NCBI GenBank assembly: GCA_025699075.1
Contig: JAILWG010000007.1
Location: forward strand, 1-64,000
Length of the DNA stretch: 64,000 bases
From: Candidatus Nitrosopumilus sp.
GTDB taxonomy: Archaea; Thermoproteota; Nitrososphaeria; Nitrososphaerales; Nitrosopumilaceae
Direction: 5' to 3'
Position 1 is the first letter of the stretch, and every line of letters starts with the position of its first letter. The position numbers and the translations under genes are program-made. Shown here piece after piece: positions 37,776 through 47,068 of this stretch. The notes beneath the pieces were generated by a model. That model worked only from the letters and a program-made list of their open reading frames with translations, ran no database searches and had not been told where the DNA came from.

Positions 37776-38627
37776 CTATTTTTCAATTGCTTTTACCATT
37801 TTTGTTAGTTTTTTGTATGATTCATTGATGTCAGTATGTTTGGCAAGTCTTTCTTGACATTCTTTGATGTAATTTATCACTTCCTCTGTCTTTGATTCTT
37901 GAACAGATGTTAGTAACCTTCCAATATCTTTCCATAACTCTTCTGCAACTCTTCGAATTTCTGGATTTGCAATGATTGTCTCAATGAGTTCTGGAGATTC
38001 TGTCATGATGCTTTCTGCTAATGTTTTTTGGACTCTGAACGTTGTTCCTGACATTTTTTCAGTAAGGTTCATTTTTTCATCTTTTGAAATAATATTTGCA
38101 AAGACTAAATTCATCAAGTGAGTCAATCCTAAAATCACTGCAATTTTTTTGTCGTGTTCAGCTGCATCTATTGTGACAAAGTTTGCTCCTTCAAACAGTG
38201 TCTTTGCCATTGTTAATTCTTTTTTAGCATCTTTAATTGGGACTGAAATAATATTTTGACCTTTGATTGTTTTAGTTCCCGGACCAAACATTGGATGAAT
38301 GCAAATTGGATTGATTTTTGCTGGCATTTTTGATAATGATGAAACAACTTTAGATTTTTCAGATGAAATTTCAATAAGATATGTTCCTCTTTTCATCTCT
38401 TTTGCAATTAGTCTAATAATTTCTGGGGTTCTTCTTGTAGGAGTACATAATACAACATAATCTGCCTGTAAAATTCCGCCAACTAACGATTCTGCAGTTA
38501 GTATGCCTTTTCCTGAAATCTTATTTTCAGAATCATATCCTGTAACTTCAAAACCTGCGTCTGCAAAATATTTTGCAAACCATATTCCCATTTGACCTCC
38601 TGCGCCGATTACTGTAACTTTCTTCAT
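37776..38627 (-). CDS. tyrA: Prephenate dehydrogenase
   Basis: VTVIGAGGQMGIWFAKYFADAGFEVTGYD...ICIHPMFGPGTKTIKGQNII. Confidence 0.9.
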   Translation of the reverse strand: MKKVTVIGAGGQMGIWFAKYFADAGFEVTGYDSENKISGKGILTAESLVGGILQADYVVLCTPTRRTPEIIRLIAKEMKRGTYLIEISSEKSKVVSSLSKMPAKINPICIHPMFGPGTKTIKGQNIISVPIKDAKKELTMAKTLFEGANFVTIDAAEHDKKIAVILGLTHLMNLVFANIISKDEKMNLTEKMSGTTFRVQKTLAESIMTESPELIETIIANPEIRRVAEELWKDIGRLLTSVQESKTEEVINYIKECQERLAKHTDINESYKKLTKMVKAIEK

Positions 38628-39994
38628 TGGTTATCACTCATTATGTCGCTTAGTATATTCATTCCCTCAATCAATGTTTGCTCATCTTGACATGCGGATA
38701 ACCTGATAAAATTCTTGTAATCTCCAAACCCTTCTCCTGGAGCAACTGCTAGTCCTTTTTCAAGAGTGCTGTTGGCAAATTGAACCCCGTCAAAACCTTT
38801 TTGATTGATTCTTGCAAAAATGTACATTGCTCCATCTGGAATGATAAATTCTAAACCCATTTCAGTTGCTTTTTGTGCCAACACATCTAGTCTGTTTTGT
38901 ACCGTATTAGTATTATTGGATATGTCTGCCTCTAGGGCCTTCATGGCTATGTATTGTATTGGCTCTGAGACATTTGTAAGACACAATGCCTCCAACTTTG
39001 CCATTTTTTCAATGATTTTTGGATCTGCAATTGCATACCCTACACGAAATCCTGTCATTGCGTGAGATTTTGAAAATGATTGAGTGACAATACTTTTTTC
39101 ATAATTATAGCAAAGAACACTTTTCCAACTTTTCTTTGCATATTCAGAATAAATTTCATCACTTAGTACGTATAGATTATTTTTTTTGGCCAGGTCAATT
39201 ATGTCGTCTAGTAATTTCTCATCTAATATTTTCCCTGTTGGATTATTTGGATAATTTAACACAATCATTTTTGTATTTGAATTAATTGTGTTTTTGATTT
39301 GTTCTAGCGATGGATTCCACTTGTCTTCAAAAGTTGTATTGATAGTTCTGACTTTAATTCCTGCATTCAATGCACAATCTTTGTATGCAGGCCATGCAGG
39401 TTCAATAACAATCATCTCGTCTCCTGGATTCAAAAGAGTTGTAATTGCAGTAAAAATCGAAAATCTTGCACCTGGACTCACTATTATGTTGTCAGGATTG
39501 ATATTTACATTGAATTTTTTTGTTGAATATTTTGCTAATGCTTCTCTAAATACTGGCATTCCTTTTGCTTGACCGTATTTTAGAAATCCTTTTTCAAATA
39601 CTTCTTCTAATGCATCTTTAACAATTTTTGGAGGCAAAAAGTCTGGCTCACCCACTTCCATGTGAATAATTTTTTTGCCTTCTGCTTCAAGTGATTTTGC
39701 TTTTAAGAAAATTGAAAGATGTGTTTGCTTGTTAGTTGATTGAACTTTGATTGATTCATTTAATAAAAAATTTAAAAATTTTACAGCGATTGTTTCATCC
39801 AATCCAATATTGCTACACAACGAAATAACCTTTCCACGCAAATTGTCCTCTCTTACTTCATCTGTTACTCCTTTACCGATATTTTTTTTGACTTCGCCAA
39901 TTTCTTTTGCAATGTCTGTTCTGGTCTTTAGCAACTCTATCATTTTTAGAGTGATTTCGTCCATCTTGTTGCGAAGGTCGTTAATATCTGACAT
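38624..39994 (-). CDS. Chorismate mutase-PLP aminotransferase fusion
   Basis: N-terminal MSDINDLRNKMDEITLKMIELLKTRTDIAKEIGEVKK; C-terminal NYPNNPTGKILDE...SFSKSHAMTGFRVGYAIA. Confidence 0.92.
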   Translation of the reverse strand: MSDINDLRNKMDEITLKMIELLKTRTDIAKEIGEVKKNIGKGVTDEVREDNLRGKVISLCSNIGLDETIAVKFLNFLLNESIKVQSTNKQTHLSIFLKAKSLEAEGKKIIHMEVGEPDFLPPKIVKDALEEVFEKGFLKYGQAKGMPVFREALAKYSTKKFNVNINPDNIIVSPGARFSIFTAITTLLNPGDEMIVIEPAWPAYKDCALNAGIKVRTINTTFEDKWNPSLEQIKNTINSNTKMIVLNYPNNPTGKILDEKLLDDIIDLAKKNNLYVLSDEIYSEYAKKSWKSVLCYNYEKSIVTQSFSKSHAMTGFRVGYAIADPKIIEKMAKLEALCLTNVSEPIQYIAMKALEADISNNTNTVQNRLDVLAQKATEMGLEFIIPDGAMYIFARINQKGFDGVQFANSTLEKGLAVAPGEGFGDYKNFIRLSACQDEQTLIEGMNILSDIMSDNQ

Positions 39995-39998
39995 TTTC

Positions 39999-41096
39999 TT
40001 AGAGTGTTGGTTTGATTGCTCCCGAAATTAGGGCATGATCCGCTATGGTTAATGCCACCAATGAATCCACCACTGGTGGTGCTCTTGGGACAACGCATGG
40101 GTCATGTCTTCCTTTCACTTGAAGAATTGTTTCTTTTTTTGTCTTAATGTCTACTGTTTTTTGTTTTTGAGCAATAGATGATGCAGGCTTGAATGCAATT
40201 CGCATGGTGATTGGCATTCCATTTGAGATGCCACCTAGAATCCCTCCGGATCTATTTGTTTCTGTTACTATTTTTCCTCGTTTTATTGTATACAAGTCAT
40301 TGTTTTCTGAGCCAAAAAGTTCTGATCCTGCAAATCCTGAACCGAATTCAATTCCTTTTACGGATGGAATTGAAAATATTGCTTTGCTCAAATCTGATTC
40401 TAGTGAACTAAAAATTGGTTCTCCTAAACCTACTGGGACATTTGTTGTTATTGATTCAATTATTCCTCCAAGTGAATCCCTTTTTTTTCTAGCTTCTAGG
40501 ATTTTTTCTCGCATTATTTTTGCTGTTTTACTTTCTGGACACCTCACTTCATTTTTGTAAATTGAATTAATCATTTTTTCATTAAACTCTCTTTCCATCT
40601 TTATTTTTCCTATTTGTGATGTGAAAGAATTTGTTTCAATACCTAGTGTTTCTTTGAGTAACTTTCTTGCAATTGCTCCTCCCATGACATGGGTTGCAGT
40701 TAGTCTTCCTGAGAATCTTCCTCCTCCTCTATGATCATTAAAGTGATTATATTTTGTCATGGCAGGATAATCAGAATGGCCTGGCCTAAGTTTTGTTTTC
40801 AAATTTTCATAATCCTTTGATTTCTGATCACTGTTCCAAATTACCATTGTAATTGGAGCTCCTGTTGTATATCCTCTAAATACTCCTGAAATTATTTCAA
40901 CTATGTCTCCCTCTTTTCTCTGAGTGGAGATGATGTTTTGTCCTGGTTTTCTAAGATCTAGCATTTTTTGGATATCTTTTTCATCAATCTCTAATCCTGC
41001 TGGACATCCATCCAAAACTGCGCCAATAGATTTTCCATGGCTTTCCCCAAAACTTGTTAAAACAAGACGCTGACCAATAGAACTTCCCGGCAACAT
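39999..41096 (-). CDS. aroC: Chorismate synthase
   Basis: SFGESHGKSIGAVLDGCPAGLEI...DHRGGGRFSGRLTATHVMGGAIA...GRHDPCVVPRAPPVVDS. Confidence 0.97.
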   Translation of the reverse strand: MLPGSSIGQRLVLTSFGESHGKSIGAVLDGCPAGLEIDEKDIQKMLDLRKPGQNIISTQRKEGDIVEIISGVFRGYTTGAPITMVIWNSDQKSKDYENLKTKLRPGHSDYPAMTKYNHFNDHRGGGRFSGRLTATHVMGGAIARKLLKETLGIETNSFTSQIGKIKMEREFNEKMINSIYKNEVRCPESKTAKIMREKILEARKKRDSLGGIIESITTNVPVGLGEPIFSSLESDLSKAIFSIPSVKGIEFGSGFAGSELFGSENNDLYTIKRGKIVTETNRSGGILGGISNGMPITMRIAFKPASSIAQKQKTVDIKTKKETILQVKGRHDPCVVPRAPPVVDSLVALTIADHALISGAIKPTL

Positions 41097-41305
41097 ACTA
41101 TCAAGGTTAATTGATGTTTATAATTCCTCATTCTGAATTTTGTTGAAAATTCTATGTCGTGCTTTTTCTTTTTGATTACTTCTTAACACCTGTTTAAAAA
41201 TTATAAAAAAATTAAATAAATCATGAAATAATTATAATATATTCTTAAATATTAGAATTACATATAACATATATGCAAAATCGTGTAAATTATAACGAAT
41301 AATTT

Positions 41306-41389
41306 GCGCGGCCCTGCGAAAAAGACATGTTATCTGCGCAAAAGCGTAGCGGGTGAGGAGAATGCTTTTCGCCCTATACAGGGTCGCGC
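41306..41389 (+). ncRNA. Structured RNA candidate (three-way junction), unknown family
   Basis: P1 GCGCGGCCCTG/CAGGGTCGCGC (11 bp); hairpin CTGCGC-AAAA-GCGTAG; hairpin GGGTGAGGAG-AATG-CTTTTCGCCC; GC-rich in AT-rich flanks; pyrimidine/T-rich 3' flank. Confidence 0.75.
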
Positions 41390-41425
41390 CTTTTGTCTCT
41401 CTTAGATATTTTTTGAAAAATGTTT

Positions 41426-42730
41426 TTACTGAATTTGGATCTTTGCACCCATACGATTCATCTCTTCTATGAAATTCGGATATGATACTTTAACTGATTC
41501 TGGATCTGTAACAGTACAATTACCAAGATACATTCCTGCTATACAAAAGGACATGAATAATCTGTGATCTTCCTCTGAATTTAAATCGGCTCCATGTGTT
41601 GTTTCAGACGCTTCTAAAATTAATCCATCTTCTTTCTCTTGAATTTTAATTCCAAGTTTTACAAGTTCTCTTGAAATAATTGCAATTCTATCTGTCTCTT
41701 TCAATCTTGCATGTTTCACATTAAAAATTTCAATAGGTTCTGATGCTTTCAATGCTAAGATTGCAAGTGGTGGGAGAAGGTCCGGAGAATTACTCAAATC
41801 AAATTTTCCTCCTCTTAGTTTTTCAGGTATTTTGATTTTGATTTGTTCATCATCCATGATAATTTGGACCCCTAATTGTTCTAAAAAGTCGATAAACACT
41901 TCGTCTCCTTGTGGCAAATTTCCAATATTTCCTTTAATGGTGATGTCTTCTCCGTTTAGCACATTTGCAGAAAGTAACAGTGCTAGACTAGAAAAATCTA
42001 TTGGAACTGTAAATGTACATTCCTTATAGATTTGTGGTGAAATGTTGTATCTTTTGTATGGTATGAGTGTTTGAACTGTAACTCCAAATTTTCTCATTGT
42101 GGATATTGTTGCATCAAGATATGGTTTTGATACTAAATTTCCTTCTATGGTTAAATTAATACCATTTTCAGTTAACGGTGCACAAATCAGTAATGCTGAA
42201 ATAAATTGACTGGAAAAGTTTCCTGGAATTTTAACTTCTCCCCCTGTAATTTTTCCTTTGATCTTGATTGGAGGTTTTCCATCAGTTGAACTACATTGTG
42301 CTCCAATACTTGTTAATGCATCTAAGAGTGGCTGCATTGGTCTTTTTTGTAAGCTTGAATCTCCTGTCAATGTGATCTCCTCAGAAAATAGGCTGGCAAT
42401 TCCTGAAGCTATTCTCATCGTGGTTCCTGAATTTTCCGTATTAATTTCAGGAACTTTTGTGCCTATTTTTATGGGATTTTTAACAATGATTGATGAACTT
42501 TGAATTTCTATTTCTGCTCCAAATTTTTTACATGCTTCAATTGTTGCTTTTGTATCTGCTGAAAATAATACATTTTCCACAGTGCTGTTTTTTCCTGCAA
42601 GTGATGCAAGAAAAATAGCTCTATGTGTATAACTTTTGTTTGGAGGACAAATTATTTCCCCTGAGATTTTTGATTTTTCCACTTTACACTTCATGGACTT
42701 CTGCCTTTTTGTTGTTGATTTTTGAAACAA
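41426..42730 (-). CDS. aroA: 3-phosphoshikimate 1-carboxyvinyltransferase
   Basis: PPNKSYTHRAIFLASLA, NSGTTMRIASGIASLFS, GDSSLQKRPMQPLLDAL; true start may be internal. Confidence 0.97.
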   Translation of the reverse strand: MFQKSTTKRQKSMKCKVEKSKISGEIICPPNKSYTHRAIFLASLAGKNSTVENVLFSADTKATIEACKKFGAEIEIQSSSIIVKNPIKIGTKVPEINTENSGTTMRIASGIASLFSEEITLTGDSSLQKRPMQPLLDALTSIGAQCSSTDGKPPIKIKGKITGGEVKIPGNFSSQFISALLICAPLTENGINLTIEGNLVSKPYLDATISTMRKFGVTVQTLIPYKRYNISPQIYKECTFTVPIDFSSLALLLSANVLNGEDITIKGNIGNLPQGDEVFIDFLEQLGVQIIMDDEQIKIKIPEKLRGGKFDLSNSPDLLPPLAILALKASEPIEIFNVKHARLKETDRIAIISRELVKLGIKIQEKEDGLILEASETTHGADLNSEEDHRLFMSFCIAGMYLGNCTVTDPESVKVSYPNFIEEMNRMGAKIQIQ

Positions 42731-43541
42731 TAACGTGTCCTTCTAATGTGGAAAATACTTTCTTTATGGCGGCTTCATTTTCTTTCTTGGTGATTGCAGC
42801 TATTGATGGTCCATTCCCTGAAACTGATGCACCTAACGCTCCTTTCTCAATTAATTCTGTGATTATTTTTGGTTCTGAATTTAAAATTGATGCTGTTGCT
42901 AATCCATTTATTATCATTGCATCCCAATAATTTGCTTTTCTAGCTAGCTCCCATGCGTTCTCAAATATTGATGAAAGCATTTTTAGTTTTTTTAGATTGC
43001 CTCTTTTTCTATTTTTTGGAATAAAAATTACTGCGATAAGATTTGAAGGTCCCTTCTCAAAATGAATTCTTTTTTTCTTTGCATTATCTGTGACGTTAAA
43101 TCCTCCGTAATAGCAAGAACAAGCATCATCATATGCTCCGGTAATACTTACTTTGGATTCAATCGATGCATCAACTCCCGCAAGTAAAATTTGTTGATCA
43201 GTAAGTTTTGGTTTGAAAATTTTGGCACATGCCATGGCAATTGCAGATGATATTGCACTAGAACTTTTTAATCCATACCCTGTTGGTATTTCTGAATCAA
43301 GTGTAACTGATATCTTGTTTTGTTCTAAATCTTTTTTTGAAACTATTTTTTCAATTGTTTTGTTGATTAGTCTAGAACTAAGACTCTGGTTTTCTGATTG
43401 AATTGAAATTCCTTTGCCTGGACTTGTCTCGACTGTTGCTTCTACCTTCAATTCTATTCCTATTGTGGCTCCTTTTTGGTTTGCAATTGCATTCACTAGT
43501 GAGACTGCTCCATGAACGGTAGCCTTTGCTTTTGCCATCAA
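42684..43541 (-). CDS. aroK: Archaeal shikimate kinase (GHMP type)
   Basis: SEIPTGYGLKSSSAISSAIAMACAK, GALGASVSGNGPSIAAI. Confidence 0.93.
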   Translation of the reverse strand: MMAKAKATVHGAVSLVNAIANQKGATIGIELKVEATVETSPGKGISIQSENQSLSSRLINKTIEKIVSKKDLEQNKISVTLDSEIPTGYGLKSSSAISSAIAMACAKIFKPKLTDQQILLAGVDASIESKVSITGAYDDACSCYYGGFNVTDNAKKKRIHFEKGPSNLIAVIFIPKNRKRGNLKKLKMLSSIFENAWELARKANYWDAMIINGLATASILNSEPKIITELIEKGALGASVSGNGPSIAAITKKENEAAIKKVFSTLEGHVIVSKINNKKAEVHEV

Positions 43542-44359
43542 AATCCTCCTAACAGTGCTTTTTTCATGGCATTATAAGGTGCTTCTATGCCGTGCCAAAT
43601 CTCAAAAGCCCTTACTGCTTGACCTAAAAGCATTTCATATCCGTAAATTATGATTGCTTTTTTTTCTTTTGCTTTTTTAATAAAATCCGTGTTCATTGGC
43701 ATATACACAATATCATAAACAATTGTTTTTTCATTAATTCCTTCTAAAGAGATCACACTTGGTTCGTTTCTAAGGCCAACTGATGTGGCATTTACTATGA
43801 TGTCATAATTTTTTGCTGTATCTTTTACGTCTTCTATTTTCATTGCTGTTGCATCAAGCCCTATACTTTTTGCAAATTCTGAAAGATTGGTTGCTTTTTC
43901 CAATGTTCTGTTTGCAATGGTTATGCTTTTTGCTTTCTCTTTTGCAAATCCTGCAACTATTGCCCTTGCAGCTCCCCCTGCACCTATGAGCAGAACATTG
44001 GTGTCTGCAATTTTCAATTCTTTTTTCTTAAATGGTTCTAAGAATCCATCCATGTCTGTATTGTAGCCTTTTAGCACTCCGTCTTTGTTTGAAACAGTAT
44101 TCACTGCTCCAATCAAACTACACGATTCATCTATTTTGTCCAAATACTTCATCATCTCTATTTTGTGCGGAATGGTGATGTTGAATCCGTCAATTTTGAT
44201 TTTTTTTAATCCTTCAATTCCTTCTTTTAATTCTCCTTTTGGAATTCTATATGCTATGTATGACGAATCTAAATTTAATTCTCTAAATGCTGCACTGTGA
44301 ATATTTGGAGATAATGAATGATCAATAGGATCTCCGATTACTGCAAATGATTTACCCAT
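43538..44359 (-). CDS. aroE: Shikimate dehydrogenase
   Basis: FAVIGDPIDHSLSPNIHSAAFRELN, FNITIPHKIEMM, NTDMDGFLEPF, GAGGAARAIVAG. Confidence 0.97.
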   Translation of the reverse strand: MGKSFAVIGDPIDHSLSPNIHSAAFRELNLDSSYIAYRIPKGELKEGIEGLKKIKIDGFNITIPHKIEMMKYLDKIDESCSLIGAVNTVSNKDGVLKGYNTDMDGFLEPFKKKELKIADTNVLLIGAGGAARAIVAGFAKEKAKSITIANRTLEKATNLSEFAKSIGLDATAMKIEDVKDTAKNYDIIVNATSVGLRNEPSVISLEGINEKTIVYDIVYMPMNTDFIKKAKEKKAIIIYGYEMLLGQAVRAFEIWHGIEAPYNAMKKALLGGF

Positions 44360-44409
44360 CTTATTTTTCTGAGTAATATGATTGATTTAAACTCTCAACT
44401 ACAATCCGA

Positions 44410-45081
44410 TTATTTTTTTAAATTTATGATTTTTTTCACTTCGTCAACACTGAACTGGCCTGGCGCAATTGCCTTTCCTAATGATACGTATGTGTATGGG
44501 CTTCCTAAATACAGGCACAAAATTCTTGAAATCCTTCCATAATCTCCCATGGCAAATGAAATCAGGTTGTTTTTTCCTTTCTTGCTATACAGTTCTAGCA
44601 TTCTAGTAGAGTCATTTGTTGATTTTGCAGTGCTGACTATTTTTACATTGGATGAGAATTTACTCATTTCCTTTATTTTCTTGTTTAATTGAACAGAATT
44701 TGGTGTTTTTTTAAAATCATGCCATGAAACAAGTAATTTTGTTTTTGTTGATTTCAAGTATTTTGACAAATCTGAATCCTTCTTCAATGTGTTAAATTCT
44801 ACATCTAATAGAAACGGATTATATTCTGCAATTAATTTGAGGATTGCCTTTCGCTCTTTTTCATTTCCGGAGAATTTTCCCCCCTCTGTCTTTGGTCTTA
44901 ATGTACAAACTACTCTGTTAAGATCTTTCTTTATGATTTCTAATGTTTGTGGTATTTGCTCTATTTTTAAAAAATCAAATCTTACTTCAACAAAATCTGA
45001 TTTGGAGAGTGCAATTTTTAATACTTTTTTAGTTTTCTCAGGAGTCGTTTCTGCAATTGATACACATGTTTTGTATTTCAT
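44410..45081 (-). CDS. aroD: 3-dehydroquinate dehydratase, type I
   Basis: DFVEVRFDFLK...RVVCTLRPKTEGGKFSGNE...LLVSWHDFKKTP. Confidence 0.93.
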   Translation of the reverse strand: MKYKTCVSIAETTPEKTKKVLKIALSKSDFVEVRFDFLKIEQIPQTLEIIKKDLNRVVCTLRPKTEGGKFSGNEKERKAILKLIAEYNPFLLDVEFNTLKKDSDLSKYLKSTKTKLLVSWHDFKKTPNSVQLNKKIKEMSKFSSNVKIVSTAKSTNDSTRMLELYSKKGKNNLISFAMGDYGRISRILCLYLGSPYTYVSLGKAIAPGQFSVDEVKKIINLKK

Positions 45082-46136
45082 TTTTCTAAAATATATTCAT
45101 CTGAAACTTCCATTCCGAAATGTCTGCCTGTTGCAGGTTTTGAATGAACCATTACTGTGTCTCCTTTTTTGAGATGTGTAACTGAAACTAGCTGTCCATT
45201 GGATTTTACAAAACGAATTGTTTCTGCATCTTGTGCAATTATTCCTCCAGTCTCTCCGCCTACTGTGGCTTTAATCATCAACATTGGTCTTCTCTCGATC
45301 TTTGATCTGCCGACAGTTGCTCTCCTTGCTTTACCTTTTGAATTAAGAATCAATACTTCTGAACCTGTCTCTACTTCTGAAAGATAGTTTGTTGTTCCGT
45401 CTGGAGATAATGTGTAACAATGAACTGCACCTGCATTAACTCTAAATGGCCTTGGTGATGTAAATGATGAACCAACTGATTCATTATGAACTAGAAATAG
45501 AAAGTTGGATCTGCTTCCGATTAGCATTCCTTCTCCCTTGTGAAGCATAGATGCTGTATCTACACAAACTCGTTCTCCATCCCCAACTTCTTTTATTTCT
45601 ATGATCTTTGCAGGTTTCATCTCAAAACTCTTTGTACCCAAGTAAATCATGACTTCTCTTACTTCGTTTATTGAAGATGTACTGAAGATTACTCCGTCTA
45701 CTCCCACTTCTAAAATTGAAAACATTTTTCTGACTTCTTCTGGAGTCTTTGCAATTGCAAAAATTTTGGTATGGATCTTGTGCAGTTTGGCAATGATGTT
45801 TTCTAATGGAATGATTTTCCAATCTTTTACTTCGACTATAACAAAATCCAGCCCTTTTTTGGCAATGTTGAGCACATTATCGATATCTGTGTTTGATAAT
45901 ATCTGAAATTTTCTACCTATTTTTTTGCCCTTTGGTTTTACTCCTTCTTTATCTATTACTACATAATTTGCAGCACTTGAGGGAAACACTGTTTGAAGTT
46001 TGGTTTTCGTCTTACCTATTTTTTTTGGGTCTAGATACACCATCTTGATTCCCTCTTCTTCTAACTGAGGCAAAAATTTAGCCAATTGTGTCTGTGACAC
46101 TTTGGGTGAAATTATTAATTCTCTTGTCTTACTCAA
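45078..46136 (-). CDS. 3-dehydroquinate synthase II (archaeal AroB')
   Basis: VCVDTASMLHKGEGMLIGSRSNFLFLVHNESVGSSFTSPRPFRVNAGAVHCYTL. Confidence 0.95.
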   Translation of the reverse strand: MSKTRELIISPKVSQTQLAKFLPQLEEEGIKMVYLDPKKIGKTKTKLQTVFPSSAANYVVIDKEGVKPKGKKIGRKFQILSNTDIDNVLNIAKKGLDFVIVEVKDWKIIPLENIIAKLHKIHTKIFAIAKTPEEVRKMFSILEVGVDGVIFSTSSINEVREVMIYLGTKSFEMKPAKIIEIKEVGDGERVCVDTASMLHKGEGMLIGSRSNFLFLVHNESVGSSFTSPRPFRVNAGAVHCYTLSPDGTTNYLSEVETGSEVLILNSKGKARRATVGRSKIERRPMLMIKATVGGETGGIIAQDAETIRFVKSNGQLVSVTHLKKGDTVMVHSKPATGRHFGMEVSDEYILEK

Positions 46137-46911
46137 TTTTTTTCATTGCTTCCTTTGCGGTTCCTTTTCTGAAAATTATTTCAGCTAATGCTTCTACCAT
46201 TTTTTCAGGTGCCTTGTGTGCAAAGATGTTTCTACCATATGTGACTCCTTTAGCTCCTGCAGTCATGGCATCTTCAGTCATTTGAAGAATATCTAAATCT
46301 GTTTTTGCTTTAGGTCCTCCTGCAATTACAATTGGCACTGGTGTAGTCTTTACAATTTTTGAAAATGAATCTATATCTCCTGTATACAATGTTTTAACAA
46401 TATCTGCTCCACACTCTGCTCCGATTCTTGCAACATGTGCTACAATTTCTGGATCGTGTGGATTTTTGATATTTTCTCCCCTTGGATACATCATTGCTAA
46501 AAGTGGCATTCCCCATCTGTGACATTGATCTGCAGTCATTCCGAGTTGTTCAAGCATTTCAGGTTCTTCTTTTCCTCCAATATTGATGTGTAACGAAACA
46601 CCGTCTGCCCCCAATGCAACTGCTTCTTTTACAGTTCCGGTAAGCATCTTGCGGTTAGGTGATAATGATAATGATGTGCTGCTTGAAAAATGAACTAAAA
46701 TTCCTACTCTGATTGGTTTTGGTAGTGATTTGATAATTCCTTTATTGATAATTACGCTGGTGAGGCCGTGACCTTCACATTTGTAAATTGTGTTTGCTGG
46801 ATTTTCAAGGCCTTCGATTGGTCCGTTTGAAATACCATGATCCATTGGAATGCATAACATTCTTCCTTTTCTGAGAATTCGATTAAGTCTAATTTGATTT
46901 CCTGATACCAT
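46129..46911 (-). CDS. 2-amino-3,7-dideoxy-D-threo-hept-6-ulosonate synthase (archaeal AroA')
   Basis: [40 protein letters not shown]; start chosen at internal ATG ([10 protein letters not shown]). Confidence 0.93.
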   Translation of the reverse strand: MVSGNQIRLNRILRKGRMLCIPMDHGISNGPIEGLENPANTIYKCEGHGLTSVIINKGIIKSLPKPIRVGILVHFSSSTSLSLSPNRKMLTGTVKEAVALGADGVSLHINIGGKEEPEMLEQLGMTADQCHRWGMPLLAMMYPRGENIKNPHDPEIVAHVARIGAECGADIVKTLYTGDIDSFSKIVKTTPVPIVIAGGPKAKTDLDILQMTEDAMTAGAKGVTYGRNIFAHKAPEKMVEALAEIIFRKGTAKEAMKKIE

Positions 46912-47068
46912 GATTTGATCTGATTTTTGTGCCCTACTTAAAAATAACGTGAATCTTTCAACTTGTCTTTCACAAAAATTGCGCACAAATCACTCTTTTT
47001 GTTTAATTCTTTTTTTACTCATTATTTCTACCAAGGATTAAATAGAAATTCTAAAGGATGAAGATCAC

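Noticed and set aside
41306-41389. Minus-strand 5' UTR riboswitch of aroC
   Set aside because: On the minus strand the helices contain A:C mismatches where the + strand has G:U pairs, so a minus-strand RNA is unlikely
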